The translations under genes and the position numbers were made by a program. Shown here piece after piece: positions 5,564-6,983 of a stretch of 6,983 nt of DNA. The notes under the pieces were generated by a model. That model saw nothing but the letters and a program-made list of their open reading frames with translations, did not search any database and had not been told where the DNA came from. Source of the DNA: an uncultured Clostridia bacterium. Its GTDB lineage: Bacteria; Bacillota; Clostridia; Oscillospirales; Oscillospiraceae. Location of the stretch: NCBI GenBank assembly GCA_937907975.1, contig CALEQS010000206.1, positions 1-6,983 of the forward strand, given 5' to 3'. Numbering within the stretch: the first letter of the stretch is position 1; the number at the start of each line of letters is the position of its first letter.

Positions 5564-5583
5564 TTTATTTCCCGCCTTTCCCG

Positions 5584-5612
5584 TTGCTTTTCTTGTGGTA
5601 AAGTTTTATAAT
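5584..5612 (+). promoter_or_regulatory. Sigma-A type promoter of the thiolase gene
   Basis: TTGCTT (5584-5589) and a consensus TATAAT (5607-5612) are 17 nt apart, the ideal spacing, in a strongly AT-rich stretch that stands out from the GC-rich repeats upstream. Transcription would start near 5619, giving a leader of about 55 nt that ends in the ribosome binding site GGAGG at 5660-5664. Confidence 0.75.
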
Positions 5613-5673
5613 CTTTCTGAACCCTGTTTTCTAAAGGTATTTTCATATTTTATATCATCGGAGGTTTTACAAG

Positions 5674-6978
5674 ATGAAAGAAGTTTATCTGGTAAACTGC
5701 TGCCGTACTGCCGTGGGTAAGTTCCAGGGCTCTCTGGCTAAGACTCCCGCCCCTGTCATGGGCGGCATCGTCATCAAGGAGGCGCTGAAGCGCGCCGGTG
5801 TTTCTCCTGAGAACGTGGACGAGGTCATGTTCGGCAACGTGCTGACCGCCGCTCTGGGTCAGAACCCCGCCCGTCAGGCCGCTGTCAACGCCGGCGTGCC
5901 CTACGAGGTGCCCGCCTACACCGTCGGCATGGTCTGCGGTTCCGGCATGAAGAGCGTTATCGAGGGCGCCCGCGCCATCATGGCTGGCGACGCTGACGTC
6001 ATCGTCGCCGGCGGCATGGAGAACATGACCGCTGCCCCCTATGCCGTGCCCACCGCCCGCGGCGGCGCCCGTATGTTCAACACCACCATGGTCGACACCA
6101 TGGTCAACGACGGCCTGTGGGACGCGTTCCACAACTATCACATGGGCACCACCGCCGAGAACATCTGCGACTTGTGGGGCATCACCCGCGAGGATCTGGA
6201 CAAGTTCGCCGCCGCTTCTCAGGCCAAGACTGCCGCCGCTCAGGCCGCCGGCAAGTTTGACGACGAGATCGTCCCCGTGCCCGTGAAGGTCAAGAAGGAG
6301 ATTGTTGAGTTCAAGGTCGACGAGTTTCCCCGCGCCTCCTCCACCTTTGAGAGCCTGTCCAAACTGAAGGGCGCCTTCCCCGTGGGCCCCGAGTCTGATG
6401 CCATCCAGGAGCACGGCAAGAAGATGTCCACCGGCGACAGGGAGGTCGAGGGCCCCATCACCATGACCTTCGATGCCAACGAGGTCCACGGCCCCGCTGC
6501 TGATGCCGGCCATCAGCGCGTCACCGCCGGCAACGCCTCCGGCATCAACGACGGCGCTGCCGCCATCATCCTGGCCTCCAAGGAGGCCGTTGAGAAGTAC
6601 GGCCTGAAGCCCATGGCCAAGCTGGTCTCCTACGGCCAGGGCGGCGTGGATCCCAAGATCATGGGCGTCGGCCCCGTGCCCGCCACCCGTCAGGCCCTGA
6701 AGAAGGCCAACCTGACCATCAACGACATGGATCTGATCGAGGCCAACGAGGCCTTCGCCGCTCAGTCCGTCGCCGTGGCCCGTGAGCTGGGCTTCGACAT
6801 GGACAAGGTCAACGTCAACGGCGGCGCCATCTCTATCGGCCACCCCGTGGGCGCTTCCGGTGCCCGCATCATCGTCACCCTGATCCACGAGATGATGAAG
6901 CGCGACAGCAAGTACGGCCTCGCCACCCTGTGCATCGGCGGCGGCCAGGGCGTTGCCACCATCTGGGAGAAGTGCTGA
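5674..6978 (+). CDS. thlA: Acetyl-CoA C-acetyltransferase (thiolase) with a 42-residue insertion
   Basis: A 434-residue cytoplasmic biosynthetic thiolase that condenses two acetyl-CoA to acetoacetyl-CoA (EC 2.3.1.9), the first step toward butyrate in clostridia. Catalytic parts are all present: nucleophile Cys88 in VCGSGMKS, HMGTTAEN at 156-163, NEAF at 358-361, His390 in GHP, and Cys420 in CIGGGQG; the C-terminus ends EKC as in Clostridium ThlA. That enzyme is 392 residues; the surplus of 42 lies in one place, between GAF (233-235) and VTAGNASG (283-290), where family members have about five residues. GGAGG at 5660-5664, 9 nt before the ATG, fixes the start. Of 14 Arg codons, 13 are cgc or cgt, a bias of highly expressed genes. 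A good promoter and possible Rex site precede it; downstream partners would lie past the window end. Confidence 0.95.
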   Translation: MKEVYLVNCCRTAVGKFQGSLAKTPAPVMGGIVIKEALKRAGVSPENVDEVMFGNVLTAALGQNPARQAAVNAGVPYEVPAYTVGMVCGSGMKSVIEGARAIMAGDADVIVAGGMENMTAAPYAVPTARGGARMFNTTMVDTMVNDGLWDAFHNYHMGTTAENICDLWGITREDLDKFAAASQAKTAAAQAAGKFDDEIVPVPVKVKKEIVEFKVDEFPRASSTFESLSKLKGAFPVGPESDAIQEHGKKMSTGDREVEGPITMTFDANEVHGPAADAGHQRVTAGNASGINDGAAAIILASKEAVEKYGLKPMAKLVSYGQGGVDPKIMGVGPVPATRQALKKANLTINDMDLIEANEAFAAQSVAVARELGFDMDKVNVNGGAISIGHPVGASGARIIVTLIHEMMKRDSKYGLATLCIGGGQGVATIWEKC

Positions 6979-6983
6979 TCTGA

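Noticed and set aside
4923..5673. CRISPR array, tRNA or small structured RNA gene in the large spacer
   Set aside because: The repeats are not evenly spaced with unique spacers, and no cloverleaf or known riboswitch core could be traced by eye.
6382..6519. Frameshift or assembly error as the cause of the thiolase insertion
   Set aside because: The frame is open throughout, the codon style stays broadly the same, and conserved family sequence resumes exactly in frame after the segment.
5650..6888. Minus-strand open frame (412 codons) opposite the thiolase
   Set aside because: Gly/His/Asp-rich mirror of a strongly biased gene; no domain and no ribosome binding site of note.

Overview
The window looks like chromosomal DNA of a GC-rich, anaerobic, Gram-positive gut bacterium of the class Clostridia, most likely Oscillospiraceae-type (Oscillibacter, Flavonifractor, Intestinimonas and relatives). 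The reasons are a clostridial ThlA-like thiolase, a YkuD L,D-transpeptidase with YoaR-type N-terminal domains, YlmH and DUF896 proteins typical of Firmicutes, high-GC genes with AT-rich promoters, and intergenic hairpin repeats of a style common in these genomes. The placement is inferred; no marker gene is present. All five genes read on the + strand.

Layout. Positions 1-115: a three-hairpin repeat and then the ribosome binding site of gene 1. 116-1486: MATE-family multidrug/cation exporter. 1479-2270: YlmH, an S4-domain ribosome-associated protein, overlapping the MATE gene by 8 nt and probably co-transcribed with it. 2271-2472: spacer with a hairpin, a repeat fragment and the leader of a small DUF896 gene (2473-2685). 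2686-2804: leader with nested palindromes. 2805-4922: a 705-residue membrane-anchored L,D-transpeptidase with a bacterial Ig-like domain and an unusual zinc-finger-like C-terminal tail, closed by a strong intrinsic terminator. 4923-5673: a 750-nt gene-free region packed with palindromes, including a MITE-like unit with perfect 25-bp inverted ends; its last 150 nt are AT-rich and hold a good promoter and a possible Rex operator. 5674-6978: acetyl-CoA acetyltransferase (thiolase), with the codon bias of a highly expressed gene and an in-frame insertion of about 42 residues.

The genes do not form one pathway. MATE and ylmH appear to be a two-gene unit, DUF896 and the transpeptidase each have their own leader, and the thiolase probably starts a separate, redox-regulated unit for acetoacetyl-CoA (butyrate-type) metabolism that may continue beyond the window. 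I see no clear new defence or mobile system. The most unusual items are the thiolase insertion, the extracytoplasmic C2H2-like finger module on the transpeptidase, and the layered repeat region at 5011-5541.
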